Below, piece after piece: positions 25,344-34,385 of a stretch of DNA of 34,385 nucleotides; position 1 is the first letter of the stretch, and every line of letters starts with the position of its first letter. The stretch comes from Candidatus Geothermincola primus. Lineage in GTDB: Bacteria; Actinomycetota; Geothermincolia; Geothermincolales; Geothermincolaceae. The translations under genes were made by a program, and so were the position numbers. The notes beneath the pieces were generated by a model, which was given only the letters and a program-made list of their open reading frames with translations, did not search any database and was not told the origin of the DNA. The DNA is taken from contig JACVIX010000021.1 of the NCBI GenBank assembly GCA_015711725.1, positions 1-34,385 of the forward strand, in the 5' to 3' direction.

Positions 25344-27230
25344 TTATGGACTCTTTTCCCCATCGCCTTCACAGGGATAATCCTTTATGGCTAATTCAAA
25401 GCACGCTCCACCATCGTTGTACACTCTTATTTCCCCGCAGTATAAGCTCACCAATTTCTTCACGATGGCAAGCCCCATACCAGTTCCGGCTTCGCTTCCC
25501 CGGTAGAAGGGGATAAATATCTTCTCCACTTCCTCATCGGGGATGCCCGGCCCATTATCCTTTACCCGGTAGAGATGCGCGTCATGCCCTTCATCATAAG
25601 TGATGTTGACCTCAGGATGAGGACTGTCATTATGCACAACCGCATTGGCGATGAGATTGGCGAAGATCTGGTAGATATGGATGGGGTCCGCTTTTATGCG
25701 GCCCAAATCGCTATCTATATTGACTTTCGCTCCCTTTTCCTCCAGAAGCTCTCGCTTTTCACCTATAACCTTTTCAACTATCCATCGGACGTCTACCTCG
25801 GATACCAAGCCGGGTGGTTTACCGTGTTTCGACAGGCTGAGTAAATTATCGATGAGGGTCTCCGCTCGATAGGAGCTTTCCCGAATGGTCTCCAACACCT
25901 TCCTCGCCACTTCAGCGGTTTCGTTATCCGTACAATTCTCCATCAGATCCTCCAAGATGGAGGAGGCGGACTGAATGACTGAGACTGGCCCCCTTAAATC
26001 ATGAGAAACCATGTCGGCATAAACCTCCAGCTCACGGTTGATCCTCTTTATCTCTTCCTCCATTCGTTTACGTTTGGTAATGTCGACGATAAAACCTTCT
26101 ATGGCCACGATCTCGTCTCCCTCCCATACCGGCTGGATATTGAAGGTATGGTACTCTTTCCCGCCGGAAGCGGTTTGACGGCTGAACTCTTCAGCGATGG
26201 ACTCACCCGAGAGAGCTCTCTGAACATATTCTCTAGCCTGTTCCATATCCTCTGGGTTTTGGGTGATCTCGAAGGGTTTGCCCACCACATCCTCCAGTGA
26301 AAGCCCATGCATGCGTTCCCAAACCGGATTGACATATTGCCATAATCCGTCTCTTCCCACCCGATAATAGCCGAAGGGCGAATTCTCCACTATCCCCCGG
26401 AAACGCTCTTCGCTCCGCTTGAGCTCCCGAAAAAGGAGAGCGTAGGGTTTGGTCAACGAGGTCACCACAATTGCCCGGTAGATGAGATAGAAGGACGCTA
26501 TCTTTAGAAAATGCCCCAGCTGGTTAAAGAGCCCGTAGGGGTCCACATATAGGGTAAAAGAAAGCTCTGAGGCTATGGTGAGCAGTATGGAGGCTGAAAG
26601 CATAAAGAAAACATTTCTCTCTAGATTCTTTCGTTCCCAATAGAGAAAAGCTAAGGATAAAAGCAGGATAAAACAGATAATATACTCGCTTGCCCTCTTA
26701 AATAAAGTCAAGCCAGTTCCTTCGACGAAGCAGGCGGGAAAGACATCACCTATGAATATGGAGAAGAGAAGAAGTCCAGAAACCAGAAAATAGATAGCGA
26801 ATATACGTTCTGTTTTAAGCTTGTGGCGCAAGTAATAAGGCGCCGCGAGAAGGGAAAGGCTCTCCAGGTAGCGAGCGGCTATCCACAACTGGGTGGGCAG
26901 ATTGGTTCCATATCCGGTGAAAACCCCCATCCCTTTGTATGCCAGGGTGTGAACGAAATCCATGCAGCCAACGAAGAGATAGGCGATCCCCAGGAATAGA
27001 AGAAAATCATTGAGAATTATCTTTCTAGTATTCCAGGCAATTATAAGTATGCTCCAGGCGATGAGGACACTGAAGAACTCTGCGATTCCGTGGAAGAGCA
27101 GATAGTTGTAACGAGATGAAAGGTAGAGAGCCCCGAAAACCAGGCAGGCCACGCCCACATACATCCACGTTGTCTGATAACCTGAAAGCTTATTTCCTTC
27201 TCGTTCCTTTCGTTTGAGAGCTACACTCAA
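25344..27230 (-). CDS. Sensor histidine kinase: MASE3-like membrane sensor, PAS, HisKA, HATPase
   Basis: Multi-TM N-terminus 'FVHTLAYKGMGVF...NLPTQLWIAARYLES' (MASE3-like), PAS 'RFRGIVENSPFGYYRVG', H-box 'VSHDLRGPVSVIQSASSIL', 'DNGPGIPDEEVEKIF', 'GTGMGLAIVKKLV'. Confidence 0.92.
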   Translation of the reverse strand: MSVALKRKEREGNKLSGYQTTWMYVGVACLVFGALYLSSRYNYLLFHGIAEFFSVLIAWSILIIAWNTRKIILNDFLLFLGIAYLFVGCMDFVHTLAYKGMGVFTGYGTNLPTQLWIAARYLESLSLLAAPYYLRHKLKTERIFAIYFLVSGLLLFSIFIGDVFPACFVEGTGLTLFKRASEYIICFILLLSLAFLYWERKNLERNVFFMLSASILLTIASELSFTLYVDPYGLFNQLGHFLKIASFYLIYRAIVVTSLTKPYALLFRELKRSEERFRGIVENSPFGYYRVGRDGLWQYVNPVWERMHGLSLEDVVGKPFEITQNPEDMEQAREYVQRALSGESIAEEFSRQTASGGKEYHTFNIQPVWEGDEIVAIEGFIVDITKRKRMEEEIKRINRELEVYADMVSHDLRGPVSVIQSASSILEDLMENCTDNETAEVARKVLETIRESSYRAETLIDNLLSLSKHGKPPGLVSEVDVRWIVEKVIGEKRELLEEKGAKVNIDSDLGRIKADPIHIYQIFANLIANAVVHNDSPHPEVNITYDEGHDAHLYRVKDNGPGIPDEEVEKIFIPFYRGSEAGTGMGLAIVKKLVSLYCGEIRVYNDGGACFELAIKDYPCEGDGEKSP

Positions 27231-27801
27231 GCCTTTCCACTAGCTTAACTCATAACCGTCGCCATAAATGCAAAATTAAAAAAGAAGACCTCTTTTACCT
27301 TTATCTTAAGCAGACCCTTCGAGGATTAGTCAATAGAAGGCATCGGTCACAGCTTTCGGGAATTTATCCTCAAGACTACGATATAACATTTTGACAAATT
27401 ACAATTTGTAATTCTTACATACTCCTATCAGTGCTTCTCTGACTCCAATTAATTTTCCCAGTTATTCCCCTCTTATACCCCTCCCTCTTGAACTTTTTTA
27501 CCATCGAACTTTTGAAAAACGCGGCATTCTCTCGCCACTTCATCCCCAACAGCCGCATCCCCAGTCCTCTGAAGAAAGATATAAATTGAAATATTATAAG
27601 TAGTAAAACAAAGGTATACGTTGGGTTATCTGTAGTTCCCAACTCGGACCATAATTGAGAAAATCCGAACGATCAAGTCCATACTTTTCTGGCATTAACC
27701 GCGAGCATCTGTTTAACTATATGAAAGAGGGTTCTCTCATACCCATGAGTTGAAGGGAATTCTTTAGATGAAAGCGAAATCAAGATTTGGAGGTGATGGC
27801 A

Positions 27802-28239
27802 ATGACCATTGAGGAGAGCGGGCAGGAGAGAGAGCTTTCCCCGCAATATTCCGAGCAGGCTCCAGCGGAAGCAAGGAAACTCCGCAGGAGAAGAAGGGAA
27901 CCTGGCGAACCCAAACCTCCCCGCAAGAAAGTGAGCTGGGTGGCGGCGGCGGTAGTATGCTTGGTAGCAGTGATTCTGGTGATTATCCTCGCGCTGGCTT
28001 TTCTAATGCCAAATTATCGCAAAGGCTCCCGCATATCCAAAGTGGTAAACGGCTCCGAAAAGATCGAACTGACTATTTACACCAATACCGAGGCGGTAAA
28101 ACAGCACGACATCAATCCCATCAAGGCGGAAGATCTTCTAACCAAGGATTTCGAGGACATGGGAGCGGCCAAAGGCAACGTGGTGGTGAGGATCATACTC
28201 ACTGACAGACAGGAGAGTCAGGAGGCAAAGGCAGAATAG
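27802..28239 (+). CDS. Hypothetical single-pass membrane protein
   Basis: GGAGGTGATGGCA-ATG; basic Pro/Arg-rich N-terminus then TM 'AAAVVCLVAVILVIILALAFLM'. Confidence 0.7.
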   Translation: MTIEESGQERELSPQYSEQAPAEARKLRRRRREPGEPKPPRKKVSWVAAAVVCLVAVILVIILALAFLMPNYRKGSRISKVVNGSEKIELTIYTNTEAVKQHDINPIKAEDLLTKDFEDMGAAKGNVVVRIILTDRQESQEAKAE

Positions 28240-29042
28240 TGGCGGCTAGTCTGATAATCGACTCCTTCCGGAATTTCTATGAGAGCCTAGTGGCTAAACT
28301 TCCCCAGATAGGCGTGGCTCTCTTGGTTATCCTGGTATCCTATATAATCGCCCGCATGATAAGGGTGGCCACGCGTAAAGCCCTTGCCCGCTTGAGCACC
28401 ACCGCCCACCTGGATGTCCTGCTCTCCCGCTTTATCTCATACATCGTAATAGGGCTGGGGGTGATAGTCGCCCTAGGAGTAATAGGGGTGAACATGGGAG
28501 CGTTGATCGCTTCCCTGGGCCTGGTGAGCGTAGGCTTGGGGTTCGCGATCAGGGACGTGATTAGCAATTTTATCGCGGGTGTGATTCTCATTCTGCAGAG
28601 ACCTTATAAGATCGGCGATTCGGTGACTCTGGGGGAGGTGGAGGGAATCGTCGAGGACATTCGCGTGCGGGACACCATTATCAGGCGCAACGACGGGAGG
28701 CTGGTTTTCATTCCCAACACAAATATCTTCAACAATAATATTAACAACAACAGCCTGGCGGTGGCTCGCCGCAGTGAATTTGTCATCTCCATACCTCTTA
28801 AAGAAGACCTGGAGAAGGCAGTGGGGCTTATCCGGAGCTCACTTGGAGAGGTAGATGGAATTCTCGCCCAACCATCCCCCCAAGTCGGTGCTGAAAGCAT
28901 AGATGACGAGAGATTCGTCATCCGGGCATTGTACTGGGCTGATCCCGCCGCTGACTTGTTCGCGCTAAAGACTCAAGCCATTAATGCCTCCATCAAAAGC
29001 CTGTCCTCCTCTGGCTTGCTGCCCACAGAAGAGGACGTTTGA
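28239..29042 (+). CDS. Small-conductance mechanosensitive channel (MscS family)
   Basis: GTG start overlaps the upstream stop by 1 nt (TAGTG); 'SLGLVSVGLGFAIRDVISNFIAGVILILQRPYKIGDSV', 'FIPNTNIFNNNINN'. Confidence 0.92.
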   Translation: MAASLIIDSFRNFYESLVAKLPQIGVALLVILVSYIIARMIRVATRKALARLSTTAHLDVLLSRFISYIVIGLGVIVALGVIGVNMGALIASLGLVSVGLGFAIRDVISNFIAGVILILQRPYKIGDSVTLGEVEGIVEDIRVRDTIIRRNDGRLVFIPNTNIFNNNINNNSLAVARRSEFVISIPLKEDLEKAVGLIRSSLGEVDGILAQPSPQVGAESIDDERFVIRALYWADPAADLFALKTQAINASIKSLSSSGLLPTEEDV

Positions 29043-29418
29043 AATTCTCACAGCAGTATATCCACGCCTCAAAGGCAAATATGGATCTTCTCTCTGCCTA
29101 CCGGTACCAGTTAAACAGATGATAATTTATATTTTTCCACCCTTCCCGGAAGAGATTAAAACAATCAGGTGATATTGAACCCCCTTCAACTCCCGCCTAG
29201 AATATCAGTGTCATCGCCACTGAACAAGCAACTCACGCAAATTTACATTATTTAAAATTATCGTCAAAACCTAATCGACTTCGATCAAGAGAAAAGCAAA
29301 ATTTATAATGGGCAGTAGGCATAAAAAGACTCGTTGTTAAACGGTCCGATTGCCCATCCAGGGTTTTATTCCTTACGCTTTTCAAAGTATGGTTGAGAAA
29401 TTATGTCCTCAAGGACGA

Positions 29419-29652
29419 TTAACTTAGCTCCACCACTAGACGGGTATCCGTGGCGTTTATCCCCTCTATAGAGTGAAGGTCCGCCAGAATTACTTCGCTT
29501 ATATCCCTGGCATCCTCTGCCTCAAGGAAGGCGATGATATCGTCCGGTCCGGTGACACAGTAAACCTCCTTGACGTGCCGCATGGACGAGACCTCTTCAA
29601 CAACGCTCCTCACTTTTCCGGGCTCCACCTTGATAAGGACAAACGCCTTCAT
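29419..29652 (-). CDS. Stand-alone Lrp/AsnC ligand-binding (RAM) domain protein
   Basis: 'MKAFVLIKVEPGKVRSVVEEVSSMRHVKEVYCVTGPDDIIAFLEAEDARDISEVILADLHSIEGINATDTRLVV'; no HTH. Confidence 0.85.
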   Translation of the reverse strand: MKAFVLIKVEPGKVRSVVEEVSSMRHVKEVYCVTGPDDIIAFLEAEDARDISEVILADLHSIEGINATDTRLVVELS

Positions 29653-29880
29653 CAGCCTCACCTCCATTCACTCGTGGATATAATCTCGCAGACCTTTTGG
29701 AGCTCTTCGCCCTTCTCAATTAATTATTTTCCATTGAAGCATCAATTTAAACGGCCGAGGCAAATATAAAGGCATGTTTCTTGCAAATGTCGAACCTAAT
29801 GTTAGAATTTGAATTGGCTCCTTCGCGTAGCCGATAACAATATCAAATATCTTCACATCATCAAGGGGAGGAGAGCGCGC

Positions 29881-30765
29881 TTGGCTCTAGTCGCGGCAGT
29901 GGTTCTGGCTTTTATCGCCACCGCCTGTATTAACTACTCGGGCTATATGCAAAAGAGAGAGCTCAACAACCTGCCGCGCATCGAGAAGAAGAATTTTTTC
30001 AGGACCCTCAAAGCTTTCTTCACCTGCATCCCTTGGTTGGAAGCGCAGGGTCTCCAATTCCTAGGGACTTTTGTTCACGCCATCGCCGCGGGTCTCGCGC
30101 CTCTTTCTGTGGTCCAACCCATCAACACCTCTGGCGTATTGTTGTTGGCATTGTTGGCTATCACTAGGTTGGGGGAGAAGGCCAGCACAATAGACTGGGC
30201 AGGCATTGGATCCATCATTTTGGGTTTGATACTGCTGGGCTTGAGCCTGAGGGGAGGGGAGTCGGCACCACTCCATTTCAACCCCTATTTCCTCTGGTTT
30301 CTTATCATCTTGCTCTTCTTTATCTCGGGAACCAGTTTCTTCACCGCCTTCAAGAAGAAGGATGAACGCACCCCTGTGATGATCGCCATCGGCAATGGGG
30401 TGCTTCTGGGATTGAACGCTGTGCTGGTCAAGCTAGCCGTCAATGACCTGGCCTCTAAGTTTTGGAACGAAAGTTTGGGGGCGGCACTCGCTTCCCCTTA
30501 CATCTGGATGGTGCTGGCCATTTCCATTGTCACGCTCCTGCTCTCCCAGATCGCCCTACAAAGAGGCAAGGCTATCATCGTCATCCCGGTAATCTATGGC
30601 TTGTCCAATCTTATTCCCATCCTCATCGGGGTGATTGCCTTGGGGGAGCATTTCCCCACCCGCGGTATTCTGATTCTCATGCGCTTTGGCTCCATCCTCT
30701 TAATCCTCGGCGGAGCCGTCCTTCTCTCTCTAGGCAAAGAAGAACCGGCTGCCGCCTCCCTTTAA
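29881..30765 (+). CDS. DMT / NIPA-like multi-TM transporter
   Basis: TTG start behind AAGGGGAGGAG preferred to the ORF-track start; paired EamA/NIPA-like hydrophobic segments. Confidence 0.7.
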   Translation: MALVAAVVLAFIATACINYSGYMQKRELNNLPRIEKKNFFRTLKAFFTCIPWLEAQGLQFLGTFVHAIAAGLAPLSVVQPINTSGVLLLALLAITRLGEKASTIDWAGIGSIILGLILLGLSLRGGESAPLHFNPYFLWFLIILLFFISGTSFFTAFKKKDERTPVMIAIGNGVLLGLNAVLVKLAVNDLASKFWNESLGAALASPYIWMVLAISIVTLLLSQIALQRGKAIIVIPVIYGLSNLIPILIGVIALGEHFPTRGILILMRFGSILLILGGAVLLSLGKEEPAAASL

Positions 30766-30854
30766 AGCTTTAAAATCGTGGGCTAACGCAACTCCTCGCC
30801 TATTTCAGAAATCTCGATGAGAACTTCATACTCACGCATGCTATCATATGATTT

Positions 30855-31598
30855 ATGAAATATGAACAGATAGAAGGCAGGAACTCAGTCCTGGAGGCTC
30901 TTAAAGGCAAGCGGGTCTCCTACGAACTGCTTATCTCCTCCAACCTGCGAGAAGGCAAGACTTTAGAGGAAATATTGAAATGGGCTAATCGAAAGAAGGT
31001 GCCGATAAGCACCCTTCCCAAAATCGAGATGGACCGTCTCTCCAAATCGGAGAACCACCAGGGGGTAATTTTACGCACGGAGCCCTATCGATATACCTCT
31101 TTCCGCAGATTGCTGGAGCGATTAAGTTTGGAGGAAAAACCGCCCCTTCTGGTCATCCTGGATGGGGTGATGGACCCTCAGAATCTAGGCAATGTGCTCA
31201 GGACTTGTGAAGCTGCCGGGGTCTATGCCGTTATCCTTCCCCGGCACCGTTCGGTTCCGATAACGCCCACGGTTTACCACACGGCTTGTGGAGCCCTGGA
31301 ACACGTCTCCGTCTGTACCGTGCCCAACTTAGCGGGAGCTATTAGGGAATTGAAGAAGGCGGGGATCTGGATCGTGGGAGCAGATCCCCACTCAGAGCAG
31401 AACTGCTACGAAGCCGATCTCACCGGCAGGCTCGCCTTGGTGATGGGGGCGGAGGACCGGGGATTATCCAGGCTGACCCGCGAAAATTGCGATCAACTGG
31501 TAAGAATTCCCATGTTAGGGAAGATCTCTTCCCTTAATGTGGCGGTAGCCACCGGGATATTGCTTTTCGAATCGCTCAGGCAGAGGTTGAGACGATGA
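30855..31598 (+). CDS. rlmB: 23S rRNA 2'-O-methyltransferase, TrmH/RlmB family (SPOUT)
   Basis: 'IEGRNSVLEALKG', 'LDGVMDPQNLGNVLRTCEAAGVYAVILPRHR', 'LVMGAEDRGLSRLTRENCDQLVRIPMLGKISSLNVAVATGILLFE'. Confidence 0.93.
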   Translation: MKYEQIEGRNSVLEALKGKRVSYELLISSNLREGKTLEEILKWANRKKVPISTLPKIEMDRLSKSENHQGVILRTEPYRYTSFRRLLERLSLEEKPPLLVILDGVMDPQNLGNVLRTCEAAGVYAVILPRHRSVPITPTVYHTACGALEHVSVCTVPNLAGAIRELKKAGIWIVGADPHSEQNCYEADLTGRLALVMGAEDRGLSRLTRENCDQLVRIPMLGKISSLNVAVATGILLFESLRQRLRR

Positions 31599-32104
31599 AA
31601 GTTCTTATCGTGGACGGATATAACATCATCTTCTCCTGGCCGGAACTTGCTCAACTCATGGAAAAGGATTTGGAGGGAGCCCGGGAAGGTTTGTTAGCTC
31701 TGCTTACCCCTCTTGCCGATTGGGAAACTCTCAGCGTGATCGTGGTCTTCGACGCTGGCTCCACCGACAACCTAGCGGTTGAGATGGAGAGCAAACCTCC
31801 GCTGACGATCCTTTACACCAGGAAGGGGCAGTCAGCGGACTCCATTATCGAGGAGCTGGTAATGCAGATGGCGGAAGATCACAGCGTCACTGTAGCCACC
31901 GGCGACAGAGCGGAGAGAGACCTCGCTCGTTTCCTCGGATCAAGCGTTATCGACGCCGCACAGTTAAGGGGGCTGTTGGAGATCGCGAAGACGGAGATAG
32001 AGCGTGCCTCAAAGGAACTTCAAGAAAGGTCGAGGAGAAATCGCCTGGAAGACGCAGTAGGTGAGGAAATCAAAGAGATTTTGAACAACATGCGTTTTCG
32101 TTAG
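31595..32104 (+). CDS. NYN-domain (YacP/Rae1-like) putative RNase
   Basis: 'VLIVDGYNIIFSW', 'VIVVFDAG', 'ADSIIEELV', 'VATGDRAERDLA'; 4-nt overlap with rlmB. Confidence 0.88.
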   Translation: MKVLIVDGYNIIFSWPELAQLMEKDLEGAREGLLALLTPLADWETLSVIVVFDAGSTDNLAVEMESKPPLTILYTRKGQSADSIIEELVMQMAEDHSVTVATGDRAERDLARFLGSSVIDAAQLRGLLEIAKTEIERASKELQERSRRNRLEDAVGEEIKEILNNMRFR

Positions 32105-32204
32105 AACGTCACTATCTTATAAGTTTTCCAGCTCGAAACATTTCCGTCTTTTATGAAACCATCCTTTCTCTTATACTTGAATTGATACTTCGAAAGTTCA
32201 CGCG

Positions 32205-32279
32205 GCCGGTGTAGCTCAAAGGCAGAGCGACCGCCTTGTAAGCGGTTGGTTGGAGGTTCGATTCCTCTCACCGGCTCCA
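32205..32279 (+). tRNA. tRNA-Thr (anticodon TGT), CCA encoded
   Basis: GCCGGTG acceptor pairs with CACCGGC; D-arm GCTC..GAGC; anticodon arm ACCGC-CTTGTAA-GCGGT; T-arm GGAGG-TTCGATT-CCTCT; ends TCCA. Confidence 0.93.
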
Positions 32280-32307
32280 ATTTTACCCTTTTTTACGCAT
32301 CGGCGAG

Positions 32308-33534
32308 TTAGGCAATCCCCTCCGCTTGCGCACGATCTTTCATATCCAGCTCTCGGAAGACTGGGTCTACCAGCTCGATGGGGTAGGGAAGCTCCGCGTC
32401 ATCGGGAATATTGTGAATATATTTCCTCCGGAAATCGGGGTCCTGCATGCGGCAGGTCATGGTCTTGCGATCGTATTCGGGATGTATCTTCATGCGCTGC
32501 CAGATATCCCTCAGAGGCTCCTCCCTCACATTGCCGAAGTGTAGGGGACAGAAGTCGCAAGGGGTCACATAACCGTTGTGGGTTATATGAATCTGCCACT
32601 TAACCCCGAAACAGCCCATGATGTGGGGATCGTTCACGTGAGCCATATAACATACTCGAGGACCCTTGCGATCCTTCCATTGCCCCTCGTGTATCTCTCG
32701 TACCTTCTCCCGTTCATCATCGGTAAGAAGAATTTCGTCATTCTTCAGCAGCTTCCCTGTGGGGACTAGATCAAAGATGGTGAGTTCGCGCACCCCCAGC
32801 TCTTTGCATAGCTCGATATAGCGGTGCTGATACCCTTTGCGCACCGCCTCCTTCCCCATGTAAGTGGAGATGCCCACAGCCATACCCATATCCACCGCGC
32901 GCTGTATCCCTTGGATAGCGGCATCGAAAAGTCCATCCACCCCCCTCAAGGTGTCATGTTCCTCCGCATAGGGGCTGTCCAAGCTGACGAAGATGGTATG
33001 GCATCCGGCGCGTCTCAACATCTCTAGATTTTCCCGGGTGAGCAGGGAACCATTGGTGAAGAGATCAGCCACGCAATCATTCTTGACGATCTGTCGAATG
33101 ATAACATCGAGATCGGGCCGCAAGAGAGGCTCTCCACCGGTGATAATCAGATCGGTCATACCCAGCTGGGCGCACTGGTCAATAGTCCTGCACCACTCCT
33201 CCGTGTTAAGAGTATGGGCGGCACTCCTGCGATAAGCGGAACAATGAATACATCTGGCATTGCACTGCGCCGTCACCGCTAGAGTTGCCGCATGGGGACC
33301 CCATTCTCTACCCAATCCCCGATTGATGATATTCTGATAGAACCTCAGGTAAGCGGTGGACTTGGCCGGCGGGAGATGGTAGGTGAGCCGGTCCGGTCGA
33401 GCGAACTTGATAAATGGAAATGGAGGGCCTAGATTCTTCAGGATCCAGCCTCCCGCCACCATAAATAGGGGAAAGGTTGGGGGACCAAAGGCTTTATAAA
33501 ATTTCCTTCTCAGTATGCGCGATTTTTTAACCAT
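32308..33534 (-). CDS. Radical SAM protein with SPASM/twitch-type C-terminal Cys region
   Basis: 'TAQCNARCIHCSAYRRS' (CxxxCxxC), 'LIITGGEPLLRPDL', C-terminal 'CFGVKWQIHITHNGYVTPCDFCPLHFGNV'. Confidence 0.9.
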   Translation of the reverse strand: MVKKSRILRRKFYKAFGPPTFPLFMVAGGWILKNLGPPFPFIKFARPDRLTYHLPPAKSTAYLRFYQNIINRGLGREWGPHAATLAVTAQCNARCIHCSAYRRSAAHTLNTEEWCRTIDQCAQLGMTDLIITGGEPLLRPDLDVIIRQIVKNDCVADLFTNGSLLTRENLEMLRRAGCHTIFVSLDSPYAEEHDTLRGVDGLFDAAIQGIQRAVDMGMAVGISTYMGKEAVRKGYQHRYIELCKELGVRELTIFDLVPTGKLLKNDEILLTDDEREKVREIHEGQWKDRKGPRVCYMAHVNDPHIMGCFGVKWQIHITHNGYVTPCDFCPLHFGNVREEPLRDIWQRMKIHPEYDRKTMTCRMQDPDFRRKYIHNIPDDAELPYPIELVDPVFRELDMKDRAQAEGIA

Positions 33535-33842
33535 ATCCGTTTTGTTGCTCCTTTCCTTGCCTCTCCTTCGAGATTGATCTATTTATATAAATAGCATCTA
33601 AATTGAACTGAATATTCATATTTAGTATCCAAATTATTATAACATATGGCACCCCATGACAGCGAATCACAATGATAATGCTTCATCATCCCATCCATAG
33701 CTGCGAATCCGATTATCTTTTCATGCCCATTCATTCTTCTTTTTCCATATTTCCTTAATTCGGCTACCTCGGCCAATACCTAAATCACGATTCTAAATTC
33801 ATCAGTCCTCTTTCCGGTACCAATTGTTTCTATATTTTCCTC

Positions 33843-33862
33843 TTGTAAACCAATCTTTACAA
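33843..33862. promoter_or_regulatory. Inverted repeat TTGTAAA-N6-TTTACAA upstream of rpmB
   Basis: Perfect 7-bp arms about 40 nt upstream of the L28 start. Confidence 0.5.
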
Positions 33863-33902
33863 TGTTAACATATCATCCGTATGAAATTGGGAGGAAAAGT
33901 AG

Positions 33903-34091
33903 ATGTCGAGAATTTGTGAGATATGCGGCAAGAAACCTAGTTTCGGATTTAATGTAAGCCACTCACATCGCAAGACCAAGAGAAGGTGGAATCCTAACAT
34001 CCAAAAGGTGAGAGTGGTGATAAATGGGACCGCGCGCCAGATCAACGTGTGCACCAAATGCTTGAAGGCTGGAAAGCTGGAGAGAGCTTAA
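33903..34091 (+). CDS. rpmB: 50S ribosomal protein L28 (zinc-binding, four-Cys type)
   Basis: 'MSRICEICGKKPSFGFNVSHSHRKTKRRWNPNIQKVRVVINGTARQINVCTKCLKAGKLERA'; RBS GGGAGG. Confidence 0.95.
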   Translation: MSRICEICGKKPSFGFNVSHSHRKTKRRWNPNIQKVRVVINGTARQINVCTKCLKAGKLERA

Positions 34092-34385
34092 ATTACCCTT
34101 GCTCCCATAGCCCTCATGCGTTCAATGAACCTCTAAGCCGATTTGATTATTTTCTTCTACACATAAGACTGCTGATCTCGCTACCATTTACACCTCAAAA
34201 ACTAGACCATATCGATATGCTATGCTTGTATTACTTTCTCTCGTTTTCGCGTTTTTGTGTCTGTTCTCCGCGTCCATCCATAAAAATCCCTAGCTTCCCA
34301 CAGATAAGCCAGGTGCCTCTACTTCCAATCATGCCTCCCTTTCCGGATAATCAGCGAGCCAATCCAGCATATATTTGTTCACCAG

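Noticed and set aside
27415-27642. 75-aa hydrophobic ORF as a small membrane protein
   Set aside because: AT-rich intergenic region, no convincing RBS and no recognisable family; could not support it.

Overview
The window is about 34 kb of bacterial chromosome with roughly 25 credible protein-coding genes, one tRNA-Thr(UGU) and several AT-rich intergenic regions that carry repeats and hairpins. The gene style looks like a deep-branching Gram-positive or actinobacterial-type genome, but that taxonomic guess is weak. Recognisable content, left to right: 3' end of a zinc-type dehydrogenase, split transketolase (N and C subunits), SCP2-like protein; a minus-strand FixC-like / FixX-like / FixC-like redox cluster; zinc-ribbon protein; decayed IS256-type transposase; GH31 alpha-xylosidase-like enzyme; 4Fe-4S protein; DUF523/DUF1722 protein; hexapeptide acyltransferase plus a lipoprotein with a His/Glu-rich tail; dolichol-phosphate-mannose-synthase-like glycosyltransferase; GAF protein with a degenerate GGDEF domain; an FGGY kinase + RuBisCO-like protein (form IV type) gene pair; TetR regulator; MASE3/PAS histidine kinase; MscS channel; stand-alone AsnC/Lrp ligand-binding domain; DMT/NIPA-like transporter; RlmB; NYN-domain protein; tRNA-Thr; radical SAM protein; ribosomal protein L28. 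The strongest lead for an undescribed system is the kinase–RuBisCO-like protein operon. It keeps the KDDE metal-binding motif but lacks several residues needed for RuBP carboxylation, which suggests an uncharacterised sugar(-acid) phosphate enolisation, isomerisation or decarboxylation route. Just beyond its terminator lies a 207-bp tandem duplication in which one 88-bp segment is perfectly conserved while the rest has diverged. All family calls come from reading motifs by eye; no database search was run.
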